Source: Riptortus pedestris
Taxonomy: Eukaryota; Arthropoda; Insecta; Hemiptera; Alydidae
DNA: 64,000 nucleotides
Reading direction: 5' to 3'
Assembly (NCBI GenBank): GCA_019009955.1
Contig: CM032229.1
Location: forward strand, 6,381,001 to 6,445,000
Shown: piece after piece, positions 42,837-53,020 of the stretch
How positions within the stretch are numbered: position 1 is the first letter of the stretch
Layout: the number at the start of each line of letters is the position of its first letter
Made by a program: the position numbers and the translations under genes
The notes under the pieces: generated by a model
The model's input: the letters and a program-made list of their open reading frames with translations, nothing else
The model's database searches: none
What the model was told of the DNA's origin: nothing

Positions 42837-42978
42837 GTTAGCATATTTCCCTCAAGGGAAATCCACTATTCAGTTTATAGTCATGAGGCGATTTTCGAAA
42901 AATTTCTACAAATGTCCATCAATCCTACCCAGGAAATAACGAAAATGAGGTACGTTCCAAATTATATATATATATAAA
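42837..42978 (-). mobile_element. HINE-like repeat, terminal module only
   Basis: TTAGCATATTTCCCTCAAGG, CATGAGGCGATTTTCG, CATCAATCCTACC, AACGAAAATGAGG, ending in a short (TA)n. Confidence 0.75.
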
Positions 42979-43234
42979 ATTCAGATGTTTTTCTGATGTT
43001 CCATGCCAACATATTTGCCATTCATTTAAAGTTGTCTGTAGTACTTGTAGGCATGTGTCCACGTCGTTTGTACGTCCAATGTTTTCATGTCATGGACCCA
43101 CATCGTTGTCACTTTAGTCTTTAGTTTCGAAATTTGTTTTAGAATCTAAGCTTTAGAATAACTAAGGGATGAGTGTCGTAAATGTTTTTGAAGGAAAGAA
43201 AACAGAATAATGAATCATTAATGTCATTTGTTGT

Positions 43235-43585
43235 GGTCTGTAAGTGCAACAGCACCCTTAGCATGCCATTCAGCGGTGTATACACTGCTATCTTTAGGTA
43301 GGCTTATTTCATATGCATCATCTCCTACAATAGCCGCTGCACCAGTACCTTTTGCAGTTTTGGAACCGTCCGTTTATATGGGCAGAGTCGGTTGTTGAAG
43401 TCAGTAAGTTGAAGTGTGTTTTGTACAAGTAATTGGATAAAGTTTCGTTTATTTTTAAAATTTTGATAATCTGAGGTTGACCATCAAGTTGTTTATTTTC
43501 CATGGTGGAGCAGCTGTCAGTGTGGGTAAATGGGAGAGTCAATAATGTGTTCATTGTATAGTGAAAATTAGGGATTTGCATTGCA
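43235..43585 (-). pseudogene. LINE RNase H domain fragment (I/Jockey-type)
   Basis: The minus strand encodes a linker (about 43580-43400) and then, one frame over, TDGSKTAKGTGAAAIVGDDA and SVYTAEWHA. This is the start of the RNase H domain of non-LTR retrotransposons (YTDGSKxxxGxGAAxV...YTAEL/xA), with the first catalytic D in TDGSK and E in TAEW. It is frameshifted and truncated. The same family recurs at 55350-55760. Confidence 0.72.
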
Positions 43586-43879
43586 CTGTAATTTTCTATT
43601 AATTAAAAGGATTATTAATTATTTTAATTAATTACGACTGATTTTGTAAAGTAACTGAAATTGTAGAGATTTTTTTTATATTTGTGCATAAATGATTGGA
43701 TGAGGAACTAACAAGCTATGGAAAAAGACTAAGAAAAAAAGAGTTTTTTTTTCTATGATATACTTACTGACCCGTTTTTTGGAGATAATATCGGCGACTC
43801 CCACTCCAACAATGGCATCTTATATATTTAAAGTATTTCAAAACAATTAGGACGAGCTTCATTAAGGCTTCTTGCGAAA

Positions 43880-44480
43880 GTCCTCGGGAGAGATTTCCTA
43901 AAGGAGGAGAGGGAGGGGGGTCTGAATTCCAAATTTTAACTTCATATCCCCTCCACCAAGACGATGGATGGGGAACGAGGGCAAAGGGGGAGGGGGGAGC
44001 CTTCTTGTCTTAAATAAACGGAATTTTTTTGGAGTTTGGAAGACGCGACGAGAAACGTGCCTCTCCGTATTAAAAATGCTTGATATTCGCCGGCGATATC
44101 CAGAGAATTTTAATTTCCGTTTAGGGCTGAGGACGAGAAGCTCGTCAACATTATAAATCAGGACTCGAATATTCATAAGTTGGTGCTCCGCCGTCGGGAT
44201 ATTAACAGAGCCTCGAATTTCTTGGCTCTTGAGAAACGTTTTTAATTTGGAGTCAGTTGCGCTGGATCTCTCCGGAGGATTCTAAGTGATTCCGAAGAAG
44301 ACTTGATAAGTGACTCGAAACTTTCAGATATAAACCAATTTCGAGCTTTAATAGTCATAATTGAATAATCATTTAAATTAGAGGAATAAATCACTTTGGG
44401 GTTTTAAGATGGAGAAGGTCCATCTTGAAACAACTCGGCCTTTAATAAGAAATTCTAATAAGCTCCAACTATTAACCATC
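43880..44480. promoter_or_regulatory. Candidate conserved non-coding island
   Basis: This is 600 bases of balanced, unique-looking sequence beside AT-rich repeats. Homeodomain- and GATA-like sites are clustered (TTTTAATTTCC, TTGATATTCGCC, GGGATATTAACAG, TTTAATTTGG, CTAATAAGC). Open frames at 43898-44176 and 43968-44156 are antiparallel and lack domains. Confidence 0.3.
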
Positions 44481-44514
44481 CTCGCTTCCATTAGAAACCA
44501 ATAGAATACAAAAA

Positions 44515-44926
44515 AAAAATTCCATTAAGCAGATTTCCCATGAAAAAATACTGATCATCATCACTATACATTTTCTATTTATAAAAGAAATTTCAATGAG
44601 TAGTAATAAAGGTTTTCTGAAAACTGGATATAATTTCAAAGGCTGAATAACTTGCTATTTATTTGAGCTTCGAAAATATGCATAGAACAACAATTGTAGA
44701 GGATGAATAGTTTAACAAGATTGGTCCTATAAAGGTTTTCTATACTACTTACAATAACGGACATATTTGAATTTTTCGAACTGCCCCCTTCTAAACCCCC
44801 TCTCCCAGGCCGATTTCTAACATTACCTAATATCTCTATGTTTAGTGTTGACTGAAATGGTTAAATATGGATTATGGTATAGATCAAATACAAACAGTTT
44901 CGAGTTAAAAGTCAAAATTCTTAATG
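44515..44926 (+). mobile_element. HINE-like repeat, plus strand, 5' part (split by a LINE)
   Basis: TTAAGCAGATTTCCCATG, module B (TTTAACAAGATTGGTCC, CTTACAATAACGGACATAT) and GGTATAGATCAAATAC lead up to TTCTTAATG, where a LINE interrupts. The copy continues at 45526. Confidence 0.75.
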
Positions 44927-45049
44927 TTTTTTTTTTTAAGTATTTCCTCTAGATAGTAACCCAATGTGGAGGGATTTTATTTTTCTGCACATCCCATGCA
45001 TATTTGCATTGTATGTGCATTTTGTCAAAACTTTAACAATTTTTTATAT

Positions 45050-45095
<46 letters not shown>

Positions 45096-45525
45096 TAAAA
45101 TGTAAATAAGATTAACAAAATTAAACTTGACCAAAAAAAAAAAAACAGTAAATAAGAACAATTAAGGAATAAAATGAAATAACCAATAAAACAAATTACA
45201 TAATAATAATATTATATTATCTTTTCCTCTCTAAGCTTAAGGATATTATAGGCTATTGCTTTTAATAAATTTATGTGTTTTGAAAATAAAATATCGGGAC
45301 TGACATGCCATATGAGTCTTTAACTGTTTTTATATGTCTTGAGCTAGTCTACATTCATAAATCAGGTGGGTGATTGTCTGTTCAGGGTAACTGTCGCATT
45401 TACAAGTATTTGAGTCAGTAAGTTTGAATCTGTATAAGTAAGAGTTTGTATTTCCGTGCCTAGTTAGTATCTGTGTTAGATAAAATGTAAGTTGGGATAG
45501 TGAGATATTGGTTTTTAAAACAGGG
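44927..45525 (-). mobile_element. LINE 3' end inserted in a HINE copy
   Basis: The 599-bp insert is flanked by TTCTTAAT on both sides (44918-44925 and 45526-45533). It begins with a T tract (the A-tail of a minus-strand copy). At its other end it encodes, on the minus strand, TRHGNTNSYLYRFKLTDSNT, CKCDSYPEQTITHLIYEC. This is the C-terminal zinc motif of Jockey/I-type LINEs (TGHGxFxxYLxRFxLxxSxxCxC...QTxxHLIxEC). The 3'UTR contains (TA)n at 45053-45090. Confidence 0.82.
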
Positions 45526-45780
45526 TTCTTAATAGTTATGTAATCACACTACATACTGGGATGTATCTCATGTAGTAACTATCTGTTGAAAACAATATTT
45601 GGCATTTAAGCTTCAAATTAACTGGTTCATTATATTACAAATCGTTGTTAATATGACAAGAGTAGGAGTGGGTTTACTAATTGATGAAGATTAAAGAATG
45701 CAAAAATCTTGTTGAGTATTCAAGATAGAGGAATCATGCAGTATATAACAATGTTAATTGGAAAAATATTCAATAATATC
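45526..45780 (+). mobile_element. HINE-like repeat, plus strand, continuation after the LINE
   Basis: TAATCACACTACATACTGGG, GTTAATATGACAAGAGTAGG, GTGGGTTTACTAATTGATGA and a diverged module A identify it. Confidence 0.75.
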
Positions 45781-46110
45781 TTTTTATTTTTTATTTATTT
45801 CGAGCTTCGCAACTTTGGTGATGTTGCTCAAAACCAAAGCTTTGTAACTAAAAAAAAACAAAAATAGAAATGGAACATAAAACAGAAAAGGGAAAACAGA
45901 GAAGGACAACCCTGAAAATTAACTCATAAAGCATTCTTTTTTTAATGGAAGAACCTTATCATGTAAGTAAGTCCAATTCATGTCCAATTGAATCCTTTTT
46001 TCGCCATATTAGTTATCTAGATCAACCTGTTGGCAATATTGTATGTTTCTCGTTCTCGTGTATCAAGGATAGTACATGGATGACATAAAAATATCTTCAG
46101 AAATCCAGAG
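45781..46110 (-). mobile_element. Possible LINE 3'UTR remnant
   Basis: It opens with TTTTTATTTTTTATTTATTT and reads, on the minus strand, like the tails at 44927 and 55870. No certain coding motif was found. Confidence 0.35.
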
Positions 46111-46119
46111 AACCCAAGG

Positions 46120-46600
46120 TCAATTCATACTGGAGGTAATTTGATAACTACTCTATATTAAGGCTAGCAATAAGGGAATCCATATATAGATAATCCCCGG
46201 GTTAATCTAAGGGCTAGGTGGGTCCAGTAACTAGTAATTAAATCTGCTAAGGCTAAGCAAATGCCTGAGTGCGGGCAGACAATGGCCCCCGGGGTGTTAA
46301 TGAAACAAGCAGGCACAATATCCGCAAAGCCCTCGCCATAAGCCCGGATTACCAGCTCAGACTATTTCTTAACGTTAGTCACCATTTAAATGTCAGCGAG
46401 CGGTTGCCGTTATTAAAAATCTCCCCCACTCTCATAGTGCCGGGGCCATTCCTAAATCTGGGCCCTTCATTTGTATGCAAGGCTTCCAGATCCGCGGTCC
46501 TTGCTCTGCTACTAACTATCATTCAGCGGGGTAAGGTATCACTTCAATCATATCTTGTCTGCTTCGAAGGCTGATCATTGGGCGTTTAAGGAAAATCAAT
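46120..46600. promoter_or_regulatory. Candidate conserved non-coding island
   Basis: Balanced, unique-looking sequence has dense homeodomain-type sites: GGGTTAATCTAAGG, AGTAATTAAATC, CCGGATTACC, TTTAAATG and GGTGTTAATGA, plus GGCCCCCGGGG. The plus-strand frame at 46269-46574 has no domain and starts and ends inside the island. Confidence 0.33.
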
Positions 46601-46631
46601 TAGAACTTCTTGGAGACGATTCCAATTAAAT

Positions 46632-46889
46632 GGAGAGAGAAAAAGACGTCCAATTATTCACAAATGTTTATTTCAGCGAAGACTATTGTCTCTATCATCA
46701 GAGCTACTTGTCTGCACTCATTGGGAAAGACAGCAAGCGACCCAGACAGCAGCAGTCACTTACTGTCTTTCCCAATGAGTGCATGCAAGTAACTCTGAAG
46801 ATGGAGACAACAGTCTTCGAAAGTTCAGAAGCGCTTAGCCCTGAAATAAAAATTTGTGAAGGATTGGACGTCTTTTTCTCTCTCTATGT
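46632..46889. repeat. Large palindrome with hammerhead-like cores (possible Penelope-type LTR pair)
   Basis: Two arms of about 105-125 bases are nearly complementary: left from AGAGAGAAAAAGACGTCC to CTCATTGGGAAAGACAG, right from CTGTCTTTCCCAATGAGTG to GACGTCTTTTTCTCTC. The right arm reads CTGAAGATGGAGACAACAG, then TCTTCGAAAG; the reverse of the left arm reads CTGATGATAGAGACAATAG, then TCTTCGCTGAAA. CTGANGA, a stem and GAAA is the hammerhead ribozyme core order, which occurs in Penelope-like elements. I could not identify a complete cleavage site. Confidence 0.6.
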
Positions 46890-46899
46890 AAATATTCTT

Positions 46900-47317
46900 C
46901 ACTTCCAACAAACACTGCTGTGGATTCCAAGTAAACATTAATTTAATTTAAGTCCTTTAAGAATGAACCATTAAAGCGAAACAATAACCTATGTCTATTG
47001 AATATATCAAAATAACATGCTAGCCAGTAGTCAAAAGTGATTCGTGTTACATACCTTCTCGACAGTTTAGAGTCTACAAATGCTATTCTATGTATTTTTC
47101 TTGGCTCAAATGTTAAAATAGTTTTGTTTTTGCGTTTTTGGTATTTTTAGTAAACAACCTCATAATTCTTATCCCACGACTCCTGACTATTAATAATATT
47201 TCTACCCATAAAATCACTTCATGTCTCAAATTGATTGTTCTAAAACCGAAGCTCGTTTTAAGGTATGGTGTGAAAGGAAAATTTTCTTACATCTCTATTA
47301 TTATACGCCAAATTAAA
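46900..47317. other. Intergenic sequence, nothing recognised
   Basis: There are no supported features. Confidence 0.35.
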
Positions 47318-47580
47318 AAATCCATCGCGGAGAGGCTGTGTAAACTAAGCAGATTTCCCACGTGCTGGTTTCAAATACTATGGTAGCAAGATTGGTTCTA
47401 TAACGTTTTACGATCTCACTTATAATAACGGATATAGTTTGAACTTTCGAATCCCCTCTCTATAGTGCCACTATTCCATTTCCGATTTCAGCCAAAGTCA
47501 AATATGAACCATAGTGATTACAGAAAAGTTTTAATATCGAGTATGGTATAGACTAAATAAATACATTTTCACCATACTAC
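47318..47580 (+). mobile_element. HINE-like repeat, plus strand, shortened long form
   Basis: TCGCGGAGAGGCTGTGTAAA, CTAAGCAGATTTCCCACGTG and module B (TCACTTATAATAACGGATAT, CCACTATTCCATTTCCGATT) identify it. Confidence 0.75.
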
Positions 47581-47604
47581 GATGTAATCACCTGTTTTAC
47601 ACAC

Positions 47605-48110
47605 CTAATTTGCGGTCCGAAAGCTACACTTCGCCGCCCTAGGGCCGAAAATGAATATTTCGCCCTAGGGCCGCAAAATAAGCTGTTTATTATTTTAATT
47701 CATTCATTTCATTATGTACATTATATTAGTTTATTATTATTAAAAATAAACGAACTAACTTTTTTTAGCATTTTGAAATATATCAGTTGTATTAAATGAA
47801 ACACACATATGTCCATCTCTCTTTATTAACTTACATAATAACATAGCGTAAAACAATCCATACATTAAACATTCATCATGTCCCCATAACCACAAGATAA
47901 CCTTCTAACAAAGAGGTACACTTAACCAAAAGACAATCTTGTTTTTGATGTTATATCGTATTAATATTTATTGTAGTATGGTGAAAAATAGCGTTCGTGC
48001 CTCGGGCCAAAGTGCTTTTGCCGGCCCTAGAACTTTTCATTCTCAGTCAAAAAATATCTCGGGCCGGCAAACGCCCACTTTCGGCCCTTGGTACGAAATG
48101 TAAAATGGCT
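47605..48110. repeat. Foldback-like element with GGGCCG motifs at both ends
   Basis: The left end holds CGCCCTAGGGCCGAAAATG and CGCCCTAGGGCCGCAAAAT. The right end holds CGGGCCAAAG, GCCGGCCCTAG, CGGGCCGGCAAACG and TTTCGGCCCTTGG, largely in opposite orientation, around an AT-rich interior. It looks like a small DNA transposon with compound inverted ends. The family is not identified. Confidence 0.45.
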
Positions 48111-48525
48111 TCATCACACAACAAATTTGTTAATCTGGTGATGTCGGAGTTATTTGCATTTTTTCGTTTGCCTGCATTAAAATCCCACACCATCTTGTAG
48201 TTAATAAATGCAAGCGTCATATGTCTAAGTGTCAAAGTAGAACTCAAATTTGAAGCATGTTTTTCTAGAAGCGTTCTTACTGAGAGGGACATAGTTGGTG
48301 GCGTATGTTTATCGTTTGTTGCAGGCTAAATGACGGAAGTTCATGCACAAACTACCCACAATATCTTCCACTTATTTGATTAAACTCTATTTGTTTCGAT
48401 ACATCTATTAGGTCTCTTCTGGAGTTGTACACTTATTACAAAAAGATTCGACTTTACCGTCTCAGATGAGCCTGAAGAGAGAACAAGAAACATCTAGATT
48501 GAAAATAGTTATTTATTATACAAGT

Positions 48526-48616
48526 AGCGAAAGTAGATCATTTTACAACTCGAGTGAAACGTTTACCTCGCTTCGCTCGTGTGGTAATTTCACAAGATTT
48601 GTAAATTCTACTTTCG
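48526..48616. repeat. Short foldback (MITE-like) hairpin
   Basis: GCGAAAGTAGATCATTTTAC and ACTCGAGTGAAA on the left pair with TTTCACAAGATTTGTAAA and TTCTACTTTCGTC on the right. The loop between them contains CTCGCTTCGCTCG. Confidence 0.65.
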
Positions 48617-49540
48617 TCACGAGTGTAATATTAATTTTTTTCTGTAATCGTGTAATATATGATCAGATCTAACCAGAATATGAACAAAATTAGGATGTTG
48701 TGAAGATTATGGTATGTTGTTGGTAGGTTATAAGCATGGTTGTGAAAGGTTATAAGCATAGTTATAAAACAACTAGTGATGATTGTGAAGTAGTGCAGTT
48801 ATAAACAAGTGCAGGTTATAAACAAGGAAGGTAATAATTATTATATTTAAATTTTAAAATATATTGATTATTTCCACCAATAATTCATTCACATTTCAAT
48901 TTATTTTGTTAAAATAAATTCTTACAATGTTAAGAAACCTTTAAAAGCATTTAATTTCCAACTTCAAATTATTTTTTAATTTATACTTATTACTAATTAA
49001 GAAGGCAATTCACTTTCTTCACTTGTGAAGAAAGTGATTACTTTCTTCACTCTATTGCAAAATGTTTCTTCACTCATTTCAGTTTAGTAATGTTACCATT
49101 ATTCAACGATTACAGAAAAATAAATAAATGGAACAGAGTTCCTTGTGAGTCCTCAGCCATTTCACCTTTAACAGAAATTGGAATAAGATTACATTTCAAC
49201 GATACTTTGCTCAAAGAACTACTTGAACCTACTTACAATTAGTTGATAGATCTCATGTGTAATGGGTTTAATATTCAAGTCCATATATAGGCCAATTATC
49301 AGGGAAGAAATAGGAAACCGATTGTGAGATGAAATGATAAGTTTGACCTTACAGAAGTTTTGAAATCTTCTTAGTTTTTTTTTTAATTTGTTTAAATAAA
49401 TGTTATTAGTTAAATAGACATATTTGTGTGCGTAGGGGGTTGGTGTATATATGTGCGGGGGTGAGTATATAAAAGCGATAAGGGTTGGAGTATGAACAGG
49501 CGGTGCAGCCACAGCAGATGCTGGAAACCGTTCCTCTCCC
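48617..49540. other. AT-rich sequence with short repeats
   Basis: Degenerate repeats of GGTTATAAGCATGG/AGTTATAAAC occur at about 48720-48830. A perfect palindrome CACTTTCTTCACTTGTGAAG + AAAGTG lies at about 49011-49036. No gene was seen. Confidence 0.45.
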
Positions 49541-49548
49541 TCTCACGC

Positions 49549-49640
<92 letters not shown>
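49541..49640. repeat. (CT)n tract, about 95 bases
   Basis: It is an almost pure CT repeat. Open frames of leucine/serine or arginine/glutamate through it are artefacts. GAGAG is the binding motif of GAGA factor in insects. Confidence 0.9.
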
Positions 49641-49643
<3 letters not shown>

Positions 49644-50055
49644 TCCTTCCACCATCTCTCTCTCAGCCGAAAGCCTATTATATTATATTTTAATGTTATT
49701 AAATTCGCCAGGCGCTTCATTTTTCCTTACAGGAGAGGAGGAAATGGAAGAAGGTCGTCAAAGCAGAGGGCCTACATTTCCCGCGCCTTTCAATGACCTT
49801 CAGATGACGTCATGTCACATTATGTTCTCTGTTTCCACCCTTATTAGAACCCTATGTAAACATGAAGTGAAATATAATTGCTAATGAGACACACTTTTCT
49901 AAGTGGCATTTTGTCAATCTGGAGGGAAACTAGCAGCCTAAAAACGGGATTTAGAGGAAAATGTATTGAATAACAGTAGTAACCCATTATATTATTTGTG
50001 ATTAGATAAATTGTTTTCTAAATATTTCTTGGTTAGAAACACATAAAATAATACG
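49641..50055. other. Sequence flanking the CT tract, nothing firm
   Basis: It is more balanced at 49700-49820 (GATGACGTCATGTCAC, a CRE-like TGACGTCA). No domain-bearing frame was found. Confidence 0.3.
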
Positions 50056-50059
50056 TTGA

Positions 50060-50310
50060 CGAAGATAGACCTGGAGAAGGGAGGTTTCGAGTGAGGGAAT
50101 TTCGAAAATTCAAAACACCACTGTTATATGCCGGATAGAAAACTTTTTTCTAACCAATCTTATTGAACATTCAACTGCCTATAGATGTTATATATACTTT
50201 TCGAAAGCACAGTACTCGTTGTTTACTACATTTTCGTCTATCTCCAGGATGAAAGTAATTATTTGTATTTTTGGATTTTCAGCCCGGAGTAAACCCCCAC
50301 AACTTAAAAA
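50060..50310 (-). mobile_element. HINE-like repeat, module A fragment, minus strand
   Basis: TTTCGAAAATTCAAAACACC, AACCAATCTTATTGAACATT and GGAGTAAACCCCCACAAC identify it; it is diverged. Confidence 0.65.
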
Positions 50311-50800
50311 TTAAGCTATTGAATTTCTGGATTTTTCATGATTAGCCTATGTTTGATGAGCTACGTTAACATGGATTCCTAGCTAGAGGGGATAATAAAT
50401 AAAGCCCCTTTGAAGAACTTCTTGCTGGTCTGTTGTTGTAGCTAATCCTGCTAATAGAACAATATGATTAACGCCAGTCTCTGCAACAAAAATTCCATTT
50501 TGTATTTACTGTGCCAACGTTGCAAAGCAAACGCAAGAACCCTTTGTAGAGATAAGAGAAGGGATCTCAGTGCTTCATGGAGAGGTGATGTAAAACAATA
50601 ATAAAACGGGACGAGAGAGACGTATTTGGGAAGTAGGTCCTACGTGGAAGCTTAAGTGTAAACACGACCCAGTAAAGGAAAAACTTTTATTTGAAAGGCA
50701 GAGAGAAAAAGGAGGAAGCAGAAAGAAATAGTCTGAAGGGTTGGTTTGGGGAGAGAGAGCAAAGAAGGCAGGCCTTCCTTTCATAAGAGAAAGATAAGAA
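50311..50800. other. Intergenic sequence, nothing recognised
   Basis: It becomes purine-rich toward the GA tract. No gene was seen. Confidence 0.35.
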
Positions 50801-50809
50801 GTAGAGGGA

Positions 50810-50815
50810 AGGAGT

Positions 50816-50854
<39 letters not shown>

Positions 50855-51110
50855 TGAGTGAGAGAGGGAGAGAGAGTGAGGGAGAGAGTAGCCTTAGGAT
50901 TTCTTCATGTGTAGAGAGCCGCCAGCTATTGACGGAGGGCGCCCCCTCCCCGAGTTTTAATAAAACTCTTGTCTGTTTGGGAGCTGATAGATGACTCGGG
51001 GCGGCCTCGATATTAAACCCTCCAAGGTCAAACATCCCTCCAGATACACTCACCCCAGGCTAGTCCACGATTAATTACACTTCCACCGCCATTTTCTTAC
51101 ACAAACTTTT
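50810..51110. promoter_or_regulatory. Candidate regulatory island with (GA)n tract and YY1/Pho-like site
   Basis: A GA tract (50818-50887) is followed by balanced sequence with GGAGGGCGCCCCCTCC and CACCGCCATTTTCTTAC, whose CCGCCATTTT matches the YY1/Pho consensus. The combination resembles insect Polycomb response elements; this is inference only. Confidence 0.33.
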
Positions 51111-52439
51111 TTTCTTTTTTATCTCCTTCCCGGAACTCTTTTTTCTTCATTCCTTTCCCACAGGTGTAGGAAGTTCATTTCATCCTGAGAAGGGGCCGCC
51201 TACCGTTGTACTAAGTGGAGAATAGACAAGCTATAGAATCAAGAGTGTCGAATAAAGTTACAATAAGCAAAGATAAAAAATTTCTTTGTGTTATGGTGAG
51301 CTCAGATTAAGAACAAATGAGCTAAGTGAACAAATTTGAGTAGATCTGAATTTAGGCAAAAAATACAGTTTACCCCTAAAGCATCAAGAAGACCACATAA
51401 CTGTTAAACCAGAAGTATGCTAGAAAATAGGAAATAATAAAGGAAATTGGTTAACCTCGACGTCCTGGCCCATCTGAACTGGTCGCAGAAGTATAGTAAG
51501 CACTGGAATATTCTACCATCTCAAGTTAAGGAAACGGAATTCCACTGTGTCAGGAAGGTCATCTATAAGTACCTCACAAACATAGTAAGCTGAATTTGAC
51601 TAAAGTGTATCCGGAATAGCCGACTGCAAACAGAGCGGAGGTGACGAAGGCAACCTTAACTTGCGTCAAATCAAACTTTAAATATACCGTCATTTCACAG
51701 TGTCTTTTCGATTGTTAGTTACAATAATTACCCTATAAAAGACATGTAGGTGGTCCTTAGCTTCTGAGTGTGCGTATTTACACACAAACACACCTGTTCA
51801 CACACACATATATAAAAATTTGAATCTACTTTAAGCTCTTTGGACATGATTTTTGTCCTCTACAAAGCAGGTTCAGGAGACTTTACAACACGTTTTTAAA
51901 ATATTATATGTTACGTAATGTCGGTAGAACAATTGGAAATTGTGGATTTGGTTGGGAATCACCATAATCAGTTGGTTCTCAATGTGAATATTATAAATGA
52001 GGTAAGTCCAATTCTGAAATGTTATGATAATGGATAAGAAATGGTTGAAGCTTCTTGTGCGAATCTTGAGATACAACTGATTCTTGATAAACTTAATTCA
52101 ATACAGTATTATTAGAAATCTATATGTACAGGAAATAAATAAAGAAACGAATGTGTTGTAGTTATAGAGCTTAGTAAATCTGGATAATGATGTATTTTGT
52201 GCATTTTCTTGATAATTTTAATATTCCTGTTAACTCAGTAAGAGCAAATAAAAGTAAGATGTACAACTTAAATGTGTAGGAAGGTACATTCAAAGAAATA
52301 CATTGAAGTCAATAAAACGTTAGTGTTGAAATACGGTGGGGGTATATTGCCAATTTTGGAGTTTCTAATTTGAACCTTCAAAGCAAATATCTGTATCGTT
52401 TTGGGTCTTCTTTCAGTGTCCTTTCAACTGTTAAGCGTA
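51111..52439. other. Intergenic sequence, nothing recognised
   Basis: A short open frame with residues LDVLAHLNWSQKYSKHWNIL begins near 51460 and stops by 51590. I cannot assign it. The rest is AT-rich. Confidence 0.35.
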
Positions 52440-53020
52440 GGAAGAGATTGGCCGCCATTATGAAAAATTCCTCGGGGGCAGGTCTACCTTTGATCAGTGA
52501 CAACGAAATATTAATTACAGCCCATGCTCATCTGCTGTAACAAGTTGCTTTGATGACTGTATGTAAGCCGCAGCATGAAATTTCGCCCGCTCTGGAGGCC
52601 ATTCACGCTTCACGGGAGAAATTTGTTCAGGGAGAGAGAGAGAGAGGGAGAGATAGATAGAGAGTGTGGGAGAGAGAGAGAGAGAGCGAGAGGACGAGCG
52701 GGAAATTGCTTTCCTTGGGTGGATAAGGCAAAGAGACCGCCGGCAGTCCTTATTAGTCTAATATCTTGGGGTTTAGTCTTGGCATCCGGGAGAGAGAGAG
52801 ATGCTGTTTGTGGTATGCAAACTCTAGCAACAAACTTCTACCGTGCTCAGCTGCCTTCTCGGCGAATACATATTTCACAATTAGTCTACTATTTCATTAA
52901 CTTTTCCAAAGTAAATGGGTGCCGAGGAACGCCGAATGGCTTCTGGGGATCGTGCGAGTTACCGGAAACCTTCGCCTTCAACAGAAACAACTTCCTCTTA
53001 GCGGGCAAAGGCTAGCCGAT
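52440..53020. promoter_or_regulatory. Candidate regulatory island with Pho-, TCF- and homeodomain-like sites and GA tracts
   Basis: It contains TTGGCCGCCATTATGAAAA (extended Pho/YY1 site), CCTTTGATCAGTG (TCF-like), ATATTAATTACAGCCC (homeodomain-like), GGAGGCCATTCACG and GA tracts at 52629-52692 and 52788-52800. The open frame at 52575-53015 is interrupted by the GA repeat and has no domain. Confidence 0.38.

Noticed and set aside
46269..46574. 101-codon plus-strand open frame
   Set aside because: No domain, no splice context and no codon signal; it lies in a balanced-GC island where open frames are expected. I prefer a regulatory explanation.
49410..49884. Open frames of Leu/Ser or Arg/Glu repeats through the CT tract
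   Set aside because: They are translations of a dinucleotide repeat; open in several frames on both strands by composition only.
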